Positions 12,386 through 24,856 of a stretch of DNA of 64,000 nt are shown here, one piece after another. Both the position numbers and the translations under genes were made by a program. This DNA comes from Sympetrum striolatum (Eukaryota > Arthropoda > Insecta > Odonata > Libellulidae). Position 1 is the stretch's first letter; the number at the start of each line of letters is the position of its first letter. Location: NCBI GenBank assembly GCA_947579665.1, contig OX388351.1, forward strand, positions 62,504,939 to 62,568,938, read 5' to 3'. The notes beneath the pieces were generated by a model, which saw only the letters and a list, made by a program, of their open reading frames with translations, did no database searches and was not told where the DNA came from.

Positions 12386-15300
12386 TCCAAAAACTTCCCT
12401 TTATCATGTTAATACAGGGAATAGTGATGTGACTTGGGGTTTTACTAGCAACTTTTAAAATTGGTAACGATTAGTTTCATCACCGTTTTTATTTTTCTGG
12501 CTCTTCTGCTTTGAGTTATACGAATTTTGTCTTCGATAAATTTATTCATATTTTATTCAAAGATTCCATTACAGTTTTGAAATAATTTTAAAGTGAATAG
12601 AAGCAACAAACAAAGAATATAACAAATTGAAATTATATATACACGATAGTACGAAATAAAAATAGAAGCGAAATAAACGAAAAATAACATAGATGTTTAT
12701 ATTTACAGTGATAAGATAGTATTCTTATCAAGTCCTGAGAGTTTTTCACTCGGTATTTTGTAAACTCGTTTTGCAGTAACGCGTACTAGTTTAATCCGGG
12801 GACAAACCAGAGACCGAAATCTCAGCGCCGTCAAACTTACAAAGTTTTGCCAAAATTGTTTTCCTCTCCTCACATTTGCTCCGTATCCTAGGCGACGTGG
12901 GAGAGGCGAACCGTATCCTAGAGCCACCGGCGTCTCAGGAATCATCCACTCACAATTTCACTATCTCCCCACGTGAAGTTCCTCACGCGAAACTTTGGAG
13001 GCAGGGTCGTAAAAGCCTTGCGTGCTCACGTGCCCGATGGGGCTTCGCGGAATCCTTGGGAATCCACCCGTGACCGCGAGTAAATGAAGCACGGGTTATT
13101 TGGCCGAGTGTCCGACGATGAAAAAGTGTTTGGAGAGGTGGGAAAGAGTGTGAGGGCAGCACTCGACTGAATAAAAATCCACGGGAATTCGTGGCCGTAG
13201 AAAGCGAGTTGGAGTCGGCGGTAATGCAAGTCACGCTCGGGCTCTTGAGTGCAGTGTCTCGGCCATATTCCCCGCAGGCGACGGAGTATTAAGAGAGGAG
13301 TGGATGGGCGGAATGTGCGGAGGATACAGAGGGAAATGATGGGAGAAGTAATATGAACGTGGGGGAGAGGGAATGAGCTAAAGGGTTGGGGGAGGAAGTA
13401 GACAAACCGAACGTTTTTATTAGGAGGTAAAAGTGAGGCTTTAAAGTTACTTCTCGACACCGGAATGGGAATTGCGATGAAGTTGCTCAAGTTTTTGGCA
13501 GAGGGAGGGAGTTCTTATTTTTAATTTATCGCAAGTTTCATCAACTATGATCATTTAAGAATATAATTAAAGTATTTTAATCAAAGTGAAATCTCGGTTT
13601 AATGTTTATACCGGAACAAACACTTTAAAAAGGAGAACGTTAAATCAGAATTTTGCTGTGCATTATTAAATAGTTATACAATCATAATAATTATATTATT
13701 AAACATAGTTAAATGATCAAATTGATTATTTAACTATTTTAGATCCTTGGAGGATTTTAATCCTTCAGAGACATACAGCCCTATTTTTGATATTTATGGC
13801 AAAAATTATAAGTTGCATGTTTCTTCCGCATATGTTAAATAGATTGATCTAAAAAAATCAAATTGATGTTGGTTTTTGCATCATTTTTTAAGCCACTTGA
13901 TTTCCTTAAATCCTTCGTTAGTTCTACATAACTGAAATTTCAACATATAAACTATATTTGCCGATTTCACTTCGAGGTAAAGTTTTTAGACTAACTTGTC
14001 CCAATAATAGAAAATTTAAATACATTTTAATGAATGAATAAAATTCGTGTGTTTGAACTTACATTCATTTCTGTATATTGATTGTTTTACGGTATCATCA
14101 AATGTCCCTGTAAAAACATCTACTTAGGCTGGAAAAAGTTCAGTGTCGCGTTATTCTCCATTCATTAAGCTATTAAATCCATGTCGAGGTTAAGTATTGT
14201 CTCCTCATTACTATCCTTTACCAAATAAGAGACACAACTAGAGAGGGGAAACCTAGAAGGAAATAGTTGCTTATGTGTAGTTAGGGAGTGGAATTGTTGT
14301 AAAATATACTTTAGGTATAAGCTGTATAAGTAAAAGCTTTCATTCGATGAAATTGTTCAGTATGAGCTAGAATTTTCTTTTGGAGCCGGAGAACCCTTAA
14401 ATCGACGCAGAGGAAATGGTTTACTCAAATGAAGGTTTTTAAGTACCCCAAGAAATACGAAGAAAGTTCACTTCTCTTAATTAAATTTTACTGCCGGAAT
14501 ATTATAAATAATGAATTCGCATTCTATAAGCTTACGTTGTATTTTCCTCTTTTGAAGTACGATATCAGTCTCTGAAGCTCATGATTTCGATAACCCATCA
14601 ATGATTTGATTGGAGGAGATAATTACATGTACGGATGCTTATTTTTTTAATTCTCAAGAAAGATTATTTTTTCACAAAAACGATTGAAGAAAAATTAATT
14701 TCAGCCTTTTTCTTTGATTCTTGCTATGATGTAAGTACGTATATAAAAATAGAAAACTATTCTCAGTAAAACCCGGTACGTATAGGTGAAGTGTGCAATC
14801 ACAAATTATTTGTTTTCCTTACAGAACATATTCATTTACCATTATTTTTGGTACCGAATGGCTACAAAAATGATTGCATCTGTCGTATAATATTTAGGAC
14901 GTAAAAAGGAATAGAAATATTTAAAGCCTATCTAATTATGATTTTTGATATTAAATATTTTTTGTTTATTCATATACATTTATTAATGTAGATTCAACCA
15001 AGCAAGGAATTTAGTTAAAAATTTAAAAAATAGACGAAAATGAAGCCCCAAACCTATTATTCTGCCTGTTTTCGGTTATTCTGTGTGCTGAGATTACGAT
15101 AGACTATTTTAGCATAAAACATTAAGAAATAATGTATGACCTGGGTATTATGGAAATTACGGGCTTCCGAGATAATAGACTCTGAAAATGAAACCGGATC
15201 CGTGGTAAAAATATGGGCCCAAGTATGTATCTAGAATAAAATAATTCGAACTCCGGGCTCAAAAATTCCCTTTGGTAATTGGTATTTCCGCCCGAAAAAA

Positions 15301-18059
15301 CAATCCAATTAATCAAATAGGAATATGGAATGGAATTTACTTAAGGTTTTCCGTTTTCCGAAGACTTCCCGGGTAATTTATTTCTTGGAGCGAAGGTAAA
15401 TAATAGAATGCGGGTTTTCTCATTCGCCATTCCGTATTTTTTAATCGAGAGCGACATTACGATAATTAAATCCGTCGAGCCTTAGTATTTTTCTGATCGA
15501 ATCCCTCCATTGCTGTAGGAAAATAAGAGACTAAAATGGAATCGAAGTACACTTCATTGCGGACGAAGTCAAGGACCAAATACTTTTTCTTCATTTATGG
15601 GAACAATGCAGATTTCGAATTTGAAAGTGTATTTGATTTAGCGGATTAATTTCTCTGGGGTTTGAAAGTTTAATTATAGATATGGAATTCTAAAGGAGAG
15701 CGAGTGAACGTATCGAAACGAGTTTGAACCAAGAGATGTGTTTAAATAGATAATAGAAAATGGTATGAGATACTGATGAATTTAAGGAATTAGTTTTACA
15801 TATTTGATGTTGAAGTAAAGGGTATTGTATGACAATGGAGATCTTTTACACTCTCTTCTATTCCCTTATACCAAGGAATTCACCAGGAAAACCGATTATA
15901 TTCTGAACTTTTGTTTTCTGACAGATTGAGCAAGTTCAGCCGTATCCGAGTTTCATCTCCTTAGCAAATTTGAGCGTGTGGTATGTCTTTTCGTGTGGGT
16001 CTCATACAAATTTTTTCAAAGTATACATCCCAAAGGAATTCCTATGAGAGATTCATGCAACTCTAACGTTAATGTCTATGTAAATTGCCCAAAATATTAT
16101 TTTTACTCTTCCTTATAGCGATGTTGTTCTACCTGCGAAAAAAATATAGGAAGAAGGTAATCATCGAATTTATCAAAAAGAGCGTGCCTCTTTCTTTTTC
16201 TGCTTTGAGAAGTGCTCCTTTCCTTACGCCGAGGAAATTGCCGCCAGGAGATTCGCTATCTTCCTTTATTTAATCTGCGTTTCGGAGAATTACAATAGCA
16301 TTTTTATTCTAAACTCCGTAGCCCAGCAACTCACTCGACTTCCAAAACAGTAACGAAGGCCACTTGAAATAATTTATAAATGTAGCAAAAATGTTAGCCG
16401 TTTAAGAAGAGGAATAGAATTTTTCACTAATATGAGGTGATTTACTCATCACATTTTAGTTATGCCGTAATTGTTTTTGGAAATTGCGTATGATTGCGAA
16501 AAAAATAAGAGTTCGTAAATATGAATTCTCAAATGACGGCTACTTTCACTTTAAAATATCCGAATAAAAGCCTAACTAAACTAAGCTCTCTCTAACCTGA
16601 TAAAATTCTTTTGTCCTCTTTTCTCTTACAGTTCATATGTTTTTCTTGGTGTTATTAATTACTGAGTTGTATTACACTAACGGAATATACTTTCCAAAGA
16701 TGGTAAAAATGTATTCGTCAATCGGTTAATTGAGAGAGAGAGAGTCTAAATATCTTAAGAAAGTCTTAATTAATTTTTTTAAAAGGTTTTTAACCATTTA
16801 AAGTATTTCAGAGCGATTTTGTTTCACCTTTAACCGTATGGCTTTAAGAAAAAATCAAGCACAGACTCAATAAATTACATTTGGGTACGGTTGTTTTTAT
16901 ATATCATGACATCTTCATCTTTGACATCATGTATCTTGACATCTTTGAGATTAAACCATATAAAAATTAACTTAATGAACTTATATCAGTTGGAATTACA
17001 ATTAATAATATGAAAGTTTAAAATACATAATTTTAGTACAATCCACAGCAATACTATGTTAATTTATTCTTACTTTAATGTTATTTTTTTCACAGAAACT
17101 AGCTAAAATATTTGCATGAAAAGATAGTGTAGTAAGTGCCCAATATTTTTTTAACACTTTGCAAGGTTTTCTTATGGTTGAACTCTTATGCTTCGATTAG
17201 GAAATTGCTAACCTTCATACAATTGAAAGACAAATGACTAAGTTTGTAAGGTGTCTGTAAATCGCTATTATAACAATCGAAGTAGCGTAAGCCATCCATG
17301 AATATTCGATGAAAGTGCTTTGCATTCAGTTTCAACCTGAGAAATTACAATATTTTCTCCTATATTTTACGTTTACGGTTAAATGTATCATGCAGGAACA
17401 TTTTGCTCTTGCTGAATAATTTGCTATCCCTTTCAGTTGTGCGTAACTGGTCTGATTCTGGAAACGCTTTGTACCGAGAAAAGTTCCCAAAAATGGTATC
17501 GTATTTCAGAAAATACTCTTTCTTCGGTTTACCGTCGGACACCTTAGGAAATCCGCCTCATTGGTCCATTCCCCAGACGATGTTAGCGCCAGCGAAGCAG
17601 AGTTTCGCTATTTGGAGTCTGGCCACGTTCTCGCTAGATGTCGTCAGAGAGCCCTTGTTTCCGGAAGAGACAGCTATGAAAAAGAGGGGAGAGGGGAATA
17701 ATTCGACCGTAAGAGGGGAAAAAGGACGAACACGAAAGAAAAAGGGAGGAAATGCGAAAAGGAAGGCTCGTATTGCCACGCTACTGCAGGAAATATTATC
17801 ACAGGGATTAAGTGCTGTATATTTCCATAGACAGAGAGGTCCACCTCTGATTCCTAATTACGATAAAGGTCCACAGCTCGGCCCAATAGGAAGAACTCTT
17901 AATGTGATTTATTTCGTCTAACCCAATTTTTGGTCGCTAGCCGCAGAAATTTCCTATGGATTTATAGGAGGAGGTTCAGAAGTATTTTTAAAGAGATTGA
18001 TTGATTAAAAGCTTGAAAATTTATGGAAAATTATAAGCGCATTTTGTCAAATTTCTCCA
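12386..18059. other. Gene-free interval
   Basis: No element or gene was recognised in about 5.7 kb. It contains a GC-richer, purine-rich (top strand) block at about 12770-13480 and another at 17560-17780. Long frames in these blocks (154 codons on minus at 13026-13490; 172 codons on plus at 17403-17921) look compositional, with no domain. Confidence 0.4.
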
Positions 18060-18290
18060 AATTTCGGATTCGATTCGAAAAAAATATTCCACGACAGTAA
18101 TAAGAATCTTTATTCAATTTCCGTTCTTTTGGTGCTTGTCTCGACTCTTTGAGACAATTCCATCTAATTTAATTCTTCATAAGAAAGAAAGCTTGCAACC
18201 GATATAAGTGAGGTTTACGTGTATTTCTGATGGAAATCTATCTGAGCGATCTTGGTTCGAGTGGCGCCCCACTAATCACTCACTGACTAT
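18060..18290 (-). repeat. tRNA-derived SINE, family b, copy 2 (inverted)
   Basis: Read on the minus strand, this contains ACACGTAAAC, then AATTAAATTAGATGGAATTG, then GAGACAAGCACCAAAAGAA and GGAAATTGAATAAAGATTC. These match the plus-strand copy just downstream block for block. The two copies lie head to head with about 10-60 bp between them, producing a long imperfect inverted repeat. Confidence 0.6.
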
Positions 18291-18299
18291 TAGGAGTCA

Positions 18300-18562
18300 G
18301 TTACTGTACCACTTGGTAAATTTAGGCATTGTTTACGTATCCTTGGTTCGACTTCGGACGACTCGAATCGTCTCTCGTATAAGGATTACACGTAAAGTTC
18401 GCTTTGATCGATCGCAGATATTTTTTCTTTCGAGGAATTAAATCAGAGGTAATGGTCGTACGAAATTGAGACGAACACCAAAAGAAAGGAAATTGAATGA
18501 AAATTCTTATTTTGGTCGTAAAATATCGTATTTGAGTCGAAATCGAGAGAATTTAGACAAAT
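18300..18562 (+). repeat. tRNA-derived SINE, family b, copy 3
   Basis: B-box-like GGTTCGAC at about 18344-18351 precedes the family b body: GATTACACGTAAAG, GGAATTAAATCAGAGGTAAT, GACGAACACCAAAAGAAAGG, TTTTGGTCGTAAAATATCG. It ends only about 8 bp before the left tip of the 1.64-kb HTE fold-back, so the SINE tail may have been that element's insertion site. Confidence 0.6.
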
Positions 18563-18690
18563 TTATTTTTTACTTTCTCCATATACGAAGTATAGAGAAA
18601 GTATTGTTTTCATGAAAAAATTCGACTTCGAGATTTCAACGGAAATACATGTTTTGGGGTCCCTAGAACACGTTTTGACCATTTTCGGAA

Positions 18691-18692
18691 TG

Positions 18693-18734
<42 letters not shown>

Positions 18735-18803
18735 TTGTGTGTGTGTGTGTGTGTGTGTGAGTGTGTGTGTGTATGTGTGAGTTTGTGTGTATGTGTGTGT
18801 GTG
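18691..18803 (+). repeat. (TG)n microsatellite in HTE left arm
   Basis: Roughly 110 bp of TG repeats with a few GA/TT/AT interruptions. The mirrored CA tract in the right arm (20041-20089) is about half as long, so the tract changed length after the arms were formed. Frames through it give poly-Val-Cys or poly-Thr-His and are not genes. Confidence 0.95.
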
Positions 18804-20038
18804 ATAGTGGGCGCTCTAACGTGAAAACTATTAGTTGTATCAATATCAAACTTCATATATAATACTGTGTTGTGTGCTGTCAGAGTTGATTAGTTTTTGG
18901 AGTAAATCGGTTGACCGGAAGTCGAGCTTCATTCATCAAAGCTCATTTCCGGTTTTCAAAATATCTCCATAAATACGATATATACGTGAATTGTATTACT
19001 TATAAAAGTTTTAGATAATGAAATTTACTATACGTTTTGTATTTAACATATTTTTTTATCACCGGTTGATTAGGAGTTATTCGTGAAATACCGATAAACC
19101 GGAAGTAGCTGTTATGTACTTTGTGGGCGCTCTAACATAAAAACTATTCATTGTATCAACACCAAATTTCATATATAAATCTATGGTTGGTTTTGTTAGA
19201 GTTGATTAGTTTATATATAAGATGTAAATATTTATCTACGACAGTAATTTCGAACTCTATATTCAATCTAAACTTGGGAGATGAGTGCTTAATATATATA
19301 TTATTATCTTTGACGTCACAAACATTATAAATAATGTTTTTCGGGACATGATCGATGGAAAACGATGAAATTGGCCTTTCGCCCATAGAGCCCAGAGCGC
19401 AAACAAAGTACATAATCAGCAACTTCCGGCTTATCAGTATTCATGAATAACTCCTAAACAATCAGTGATACAAAAATATAATTCATACAAAAGTTATAGT
19501 AAATTACATTTTATAAAACATTTATAAATAATAGTATATACCTAAATATCATATTTATGGATATATTTTGAAAACCGGAAATGAGCTTTGAAGAATGAAG
19601 CTCAACTTTCGGTTGACCGATTTACTCCAAAAACTAATCAACTCTAACGACACCAACAAAAGTACTATATATGAAATTTGGTGTTGATATGACAAATAGT
19701 TTTCATGCTAGAGCGCCCACAAAGTACATAATCATCTTCTTCCGGTTTATCAGTATTTCAGGAATAACTCCTAATCAACCTGTGATAAAATATATGTTAA
19801 ATACAAAAGTTATAGTAAATTTTAATATCTAAAACTTTTATAAGTAATACAATATACGTATATATCATATTTATGGAGATATTTTGAAAACCGGAAATGA
19901 GCTTTAATGAATAAAGCTCGACTTCCGGTCAACCGATTTACTCCAAAAACTAATCAACTCTGACAGCACACAACACAGTATTATATATGAAGTTTGATAT
20001 TGATACAACTAATAGTTTTCACGTTAGAGCGCCCACTA

Positions 20039-20040
<2 letters not shown>

Positions 20041-20089
<49 letters not shown>
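20041..20089 (-). repeat. (CA)n microsatellite in HTE right arm
   Basis: Nearly pure CA dinucleotides; mirror image of the TG tract at 18691-18803. Confidence 0.95.
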
Positions 20090-20091
<2 letters not shown>

Positions 20092-20218
20092 TCATTCCGA
20101 AAATGGTCAAAACATGTTCTAGGGACCCCAAAACATGTATTTCCGTTTAAATCTCGAAGTCGAATTTTTTCATGAAAACAATACTTTCTCTATACTTCGT
20201 ATATGGAGAAAGTAAAAA

Positions 20219-23200
20219 TGTATGAGGATCAATCAAAAATCGCCAGTTATACTCGTAGAGTAGCTGTTCCAAAAAAAACTTGTTGAGAATTGAGAAAATC
20301 AAGGTACAGGTTTTTGAGTTGACATTAATGGTAAAAGTTGTAAATTTAGTCTTATAAATATTTTATTCAAAAGATAAACTCTTATTTACTCGCAACATAC
20401 ATGAAAATTAGTAACGAAAAAATACAAATACCACTAAATACTACTAGAAATAAATAAAATCGAAATAAACAAAATATATGTAAGTGCAAGATGAATTAAG
20501 TTATTAAATTATTTAGGGGCAGGTTTCACTTTAATCCGTTTTTCTTGAAGTAGTTAAGCCCAGCAGTTCCGATTATATGATTACCATACCAATGGAAATC
20601 AATAAATATTAAAGATGTAATAAGAAAAAAAAAAACACAAATTCACAGAAAAAAAAGAAGATATGATTTTTGCTGCCTCAAAATACATTTTCTCTTCTTA
20701 ACTTATTATTAACTATGAAGATGGAGGTCCATAAGGTTTGAATTCAGAAGATTCATTTCAAAACAAACACGTGAAGAGAGTTTTGGTAAGATCAAAAAAG
20801 TTCCCGATGATACCAACAATCGGCTATACTAATGCCCAATCATTCTGAAACAAAAACTAATTCTCGGAAGCGACACTTGTTCAACGCGTGACGTTGGAAA
20901 TAACCACCCTAAAACGACTGCGGCGTAACGAAGAACACACGCGAAAACTACTACAGCATCTCCGGAAAAAAGAAGCAGGAAGGAATACGACGAAAGAGCA
21001 ATGGGGAGAGAACCCTTACATTTGGTGTCGACCCCAAAAAGTTGAGGAAACATCTGGAGTGTGATGAGAGGGCAACAAGATTGGCAGAGTTGGGCAAGCG
21101 GTCATTAGCGGAGGGGAATTCGATTGCGCTGGGAAGGACCGGAGGCCCGGAGAAATCGGGGGGATAATCGGGGAAGTGGGGAAGACGATGATAAGGGAGA
21201 GATGATTATTAGCAGAGGAGTATCTGCCCGCGAGGTAGCAACAATTGCCGGAGGACATCCGATATGGCCAGATGAGATCCGTGAGGAGAATTGCTGAAGA
21301 GGGTTAGGGGTGGGGGGATTATGGGAAGCTACTGTTGGAATCCTGCTGGACGTCACAACCTTAAGGAACAGATGGGCAAACTTTGGGGTCAGTCGCATGC
21401 TAACCGGAGGATAATCTTAGGACGCTGTTGAGCACATCAACATATCGGATTGCGCAAAGCTACGTTCGAGAAACGTTTAGGATCGGCATCTTTATCAATG
21501 GGTGTCAGGTGCGGAGGAAATTTGTTGAACGACATGTGAAACAATCACGTCCATCCCTTTCGCTGTAAGCTTTTTTTTTGGTTCTTGTACTCCTGCAGCT
21601 AGCGCTAGATTTAAATGATGATAAGCCCTAGGCTATTCGACTAGCTAGGCCACTCCTCTACGACTGTATGAAGAAGATAGAGAGATTTAAGCAAGGCGAA
21701 GAAATTGGTCAAATTTTATTTGAGTAAACAGTATCGATCGATACTTCTTAAAATTGATATCGCTTATAAATTTGAAAATCACTGAATTTTGTAAAAATTT
21801 GTGGAATTGTTTTTGTTTTTCAAGAATGTGAATTGATTAGTTCATCAGCGTGATATTTAAAATATTTTGAGAATAAGAATATTTTTACCCATATATTTTT
21901 CAAATAAGTATACTGACCTGTTTTGGAGTATTCCGTTTAGAAACATGCAGGAATTATTGCTTAAATTATCAGCAATATACTCTATCATAAACCATATTAT
22001 GTTAGAACATTCCTAAGACATCAGCAAGTATATATGAGAGTAGCGAATCGTAGAGTTCTAACGAAAATCTTTGAAAGGTTCTTCAGAGACTTGAGTACTC
22101 TCATAAAAGCATTATTCACAATTCATTGGCATATCGTATTTTGATTCACATTAAACGTATGAGAGCAGGCAATGACAGTAATATGTAGACTAATTCTTTT
22201 TGGATGATAAAAATAATATTTACATTTAAATTATTTTTCATCTTATTCCCTCTTTAATAAACTTTTAGTTGCCATCTCCTAGCTAGAAACTTTCAGATAT
22301 CTGGAGTGAATTTTTCTTTCCGGGAAAAGAAGAAAAAGTTTTAAAACGCTAACATTTGAAAGTCTATTATGTTATCACAAATTTTTAATCTAATTTCTCT
22401 AATTGTATCAATCAATTACGAGACTAATTTATTTTTGTGCTATAAATCGTGGTGAATTATGCATGTAATGCATGCAGCTCTCTCATACTCTTGATGCTCG
22501 TTTAGCTGACTGATGTTTCAAAGACTAAAAGAAAGACCTGTATTGTAGGGAATGTTATAATTATTGCGCTGCCTCGTTCTCCCTACAGGAAGCGGTTAAT
22601 ACTCAATTCTTTAATTACGTTTTAAAACATGTTTCCGTGGAATTAATGATAAATGTCACATGTGAGTAAAGAAAATGGCACTCGAATTTTGGCAGCATGA
22701 AAAACTTCTGTATCTCTTCCATTACTACTAAACCTTGAGCGGTACAGTGCTTACTGCGACATAATAGGAAAATAGGGTGCTCGTGTCATTACAGTTACGA
22801 GTTTCGTGGCGATGGCTCCAGCCATCTTCGCGTCTGACCTATTTTTCTAAACTTGCTTCATTGTTATTAATTTTGCGACTTGTTTTCACCGTGATCACAG
22901 TGAATGTTTTAGTGGTACGCTCCTTCCCGTTACACCTAACTATACAGCCGTTGCGAGAGAAGAGAAAATTAGGATTTATTCCAACTTGAGAGCTGTCTTC
23001 GGACTAAGGCATTTTGGTTTAAATTATGTAGGATATATATCTCTTAATTATACCGCGTTCGCAAATGACAAGTTAATGCGCAAGAGTCAGATGGCAAACA
23101 AAAGAACGTTCGGTGGACGGGTGAAAAAGTAGAGCAGGCCATTATGGCGTTCAGCTGTTTCGAAAGTTACTCCGAAGCGCGGACTGGAAGCAAAAAATAA

Positions 23201-23520
23201 ACGTTGATATGAAGGGCACGATAAAGTTAGCGCACTAGTGAAACAAAGGCCTAAAAGTTTTTGTTGCCCAACATGCGTAATCCGAACTCTTAAATTAGCC
23301 TGACCCCATAGAATGTTATAAATAACTTTCCAAGGGTTAGTGGAAAGAAATATTTCATTTCCAAACAAATGATGACGAATAGTCCTGCTCTTAAACCTTG
23401 AAGCGTTAATGAGATTTGTGATTAATTAAATTTTCTAGTAGTATTGCGAGGCCAAAGCAGCATTCCTGTATCATTACAGTGCAAAATGTATCTCGCCTCA
23501 TCATCTCTGTGACAATCTAA
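20219..23520. other. Gene-free interval
   Basis: No gene or element was recognised. A GC-richer, purine-rich block lies at about 20840-21440. Its short frames (up to 97 codons) have no domain. Confidence 0.4.
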
Positions 23521-23521
23521 C

Positions 23522-24035
23522 ACTTTTACATTTACATTTACATTTAAACCCTGCAATCCGCCAGTGGCGCGTGGCAGGGGGTGTAAGACACCAAAATACC
23601 TATCTAATCTGGAGAGCTATTAGCTTCTCTAATACTTCGCGGAAAAAATGACCTATCTGTCCTGGCAACTACTTCCCTGTATCGTTTTTTTGTTTTCTCT
23701 CGAAGGTCGCGTAGGAATATAACTGGGATGACAATATCTGTTATCTCCTCCTCGAAATCGGTAGAGATGAATTTATCAAAAAGCTTCCGTCGATATTCAC
23801 GTCTTCTATCATTAAGAGAGTTCCAACCGAGGGATTCTATCATAGCCGAAACACTGCTGTCGAATCTGAAATTCACCCTTGACGAACCTTGCTGCTCTAC
23901 GTTGAACCATCTCGAGATCGGACATTAATCCTACTTCGTGAGGATCCCAAACCGCACAGCAATACTCAAGTAGAGGTCGAATTAGGGAAAAGTTTTGAAA
24001 ATGACGCAATTTATTCATTGCAAATGTATTCAAAA
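23522..24035 (-). pseudogene. Reverse-transcriptase C-terminal remnant of a non-LTR retrotransposon
   Basis: Minus-strand frames at 24033-23812 and 23876-23604 together spell the C-terminal part of a CR1/Jockey-type LINE polyprotein. First comes the post-catalytic thumb-like region with LIRPLLEYCCAVWDP and VQRRAARFVKG. After one frameshift near 23870 comes SSVSAMIESLGWNSLNDRR and finally RSFFPRSIREANSS. These are hallmark tail motifs of the LINE reverse transcriptase; the catalytic YADD region is absent because the copy is 5'-truncated at about 24035. The 3' part has CACCCCCTGCCACGCGCCA and ends in a short (TGTAAA)n tail at 23526-23547. It encodes no functional protein. Its 3' end differs from that of family L at 63 kb, so it is a separate LINE family. 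Confidence 0.85.
23526..23547 (-). repeat. Short tandem tail of LINE remnant
   Basis: About three and a half copies of TTTACA on the plus strand, i.e. (TGTAAA)n at the LINE 3' end, the usual short-repeat tail of CR1/L2/Jockey-type elements. Confidence 0.8.
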
Positions 24036-24553
24036 CATGTGCATAGAGATCTTTAATTTTTATTTATCTCATTACCGCCGAAGTTCTGCCATTTTTAATT
24101 TTAAAACTATTCGCTGCTATCAATGTCTCCTTAACATTTATCTGCTATTCACTTGAACAGCCATGCATACATATCTAGCTCTGTATGACGAGAAAGTTTT
24201 TCTCCTGGTGTTACAGAAGATTTAAAATGCATGCATATGTATGTATTTAGCAGTAGGTATATTCACCTTACTCGAGGAAGTTTCTCTTAATTTCTTTTCC
24301 TTTTTTCTATTGCTTGCTCACCTGTCAAATAATTTCTAATTACGACTGCACTACTACTAGTTTACATTTTCCCATTATATATTATACTCACCTATTTTCC
24401 TATTTTCGTAATTGAAAAACTCTTCTCTTTATCAACATAAATAATTAATTTTCATTTTATTGAAAACTTTTCACCATGGCTACGAAGAATTAACTATAAA
24501 TAGAATCAGATGTAAGAATCACTCAAACTAATAATGCTTCCAGATAGGATTTT
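24036..24553. other. No feature seen
   Basis: AT-rich spacer between the LINE remnant and an HTE fragment. Confidence 0.4.
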
Positions 24554-24683
24554 TACTTTCTCCATATACGAAGTATAGAGAAAGTATTGTTTTCATGAAA
24601 AAATTCGACTTCGAGATTTCAACGGAAATACAAGTTTTGGGGTCCCTAGAACACGTTTTGACCATTTTCGGAATGATGTCTGT

Positions 24684-24762
<79 letters not shown>

Positions 24763-24856
24763 TGTGTGATAGTGGACGCTCTAACGTAAAAACTATTAGT
24801 CGTATCAACACCAAACTTCATATATAGTACTGTGGTGTGTGCTGTCAGCGTTGTTT
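24554..24856 (+). mobile_element. HTE family, left-end fragment
   Basis: The left-end hairpin (24554-24586) is followed by the conserved block with TTCGACTTCGAGATTT and GGGGTCCCTAGAACA, a TG tract (about 24680-24770) and the start of the internal unit (GTGGACGCTCTAACG). Homology stops abruptly after GTGTGCTGTCAGCGTTG near 24856. The right end is missing. Confidence 0.85.
24680..24770 (+). repeat. (TG)n microsatellite in HTE fragment
   Basis: Nearly pure TG repeat of about 90 bp, in the same position as in other HTE copies. Confidence 0.95.

Larger units (their letters stand above)
18571..20214. mobile_element. HTE fold-back: two inverted copies head to head
   Basis: Both outer tips are the left end of the HTE family: the 33-bp hairpin at 18571-18603 and its inverted copy at 20182-20214. 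From each tip the order inward is the same: a conserved block with TTCGACTTCGAGATTT and GGGGTCCCTAGAACA, a TG (left) or CA (right) microsatellite, and the internal unit starting GTGGGCGCTCTAACG. The left arm (18571 to about 19211) stops inside its second unit. The right arm homologous to it runs about 19633-20214. The 420-bp centre (19212-19632) is the continuation of the right-hand copy only, and lacks the right-terminal stem-loop seen at 7.37 and 47.64 kb. Flanks are T5 on the left and A4 on the right. Confidence 0.85.

Noticed and set aside
13026..13490. 154-codon minus-strand frame
   Set aside because: No recognisable domain, and it overlaps other frames in a purine-skewed, GC-richer block; composition explains the length.
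17403..17921. 172-codon plus-strand frame
   Set aside because: It has no ATG at its beginning, the middle is a low-complexity Lys/Arg/Gly stretch from purine-rich DNA, and no family is recognisable.
18563..18856. Long Thr-His or Val-Cys repeat proteins (also at 20.0, 24.6 and 47.0 kb)
   Set aside because: They are translations of (TG)n/(CA)n microsatellites inside HTE copies, in all frames; no coding signal.
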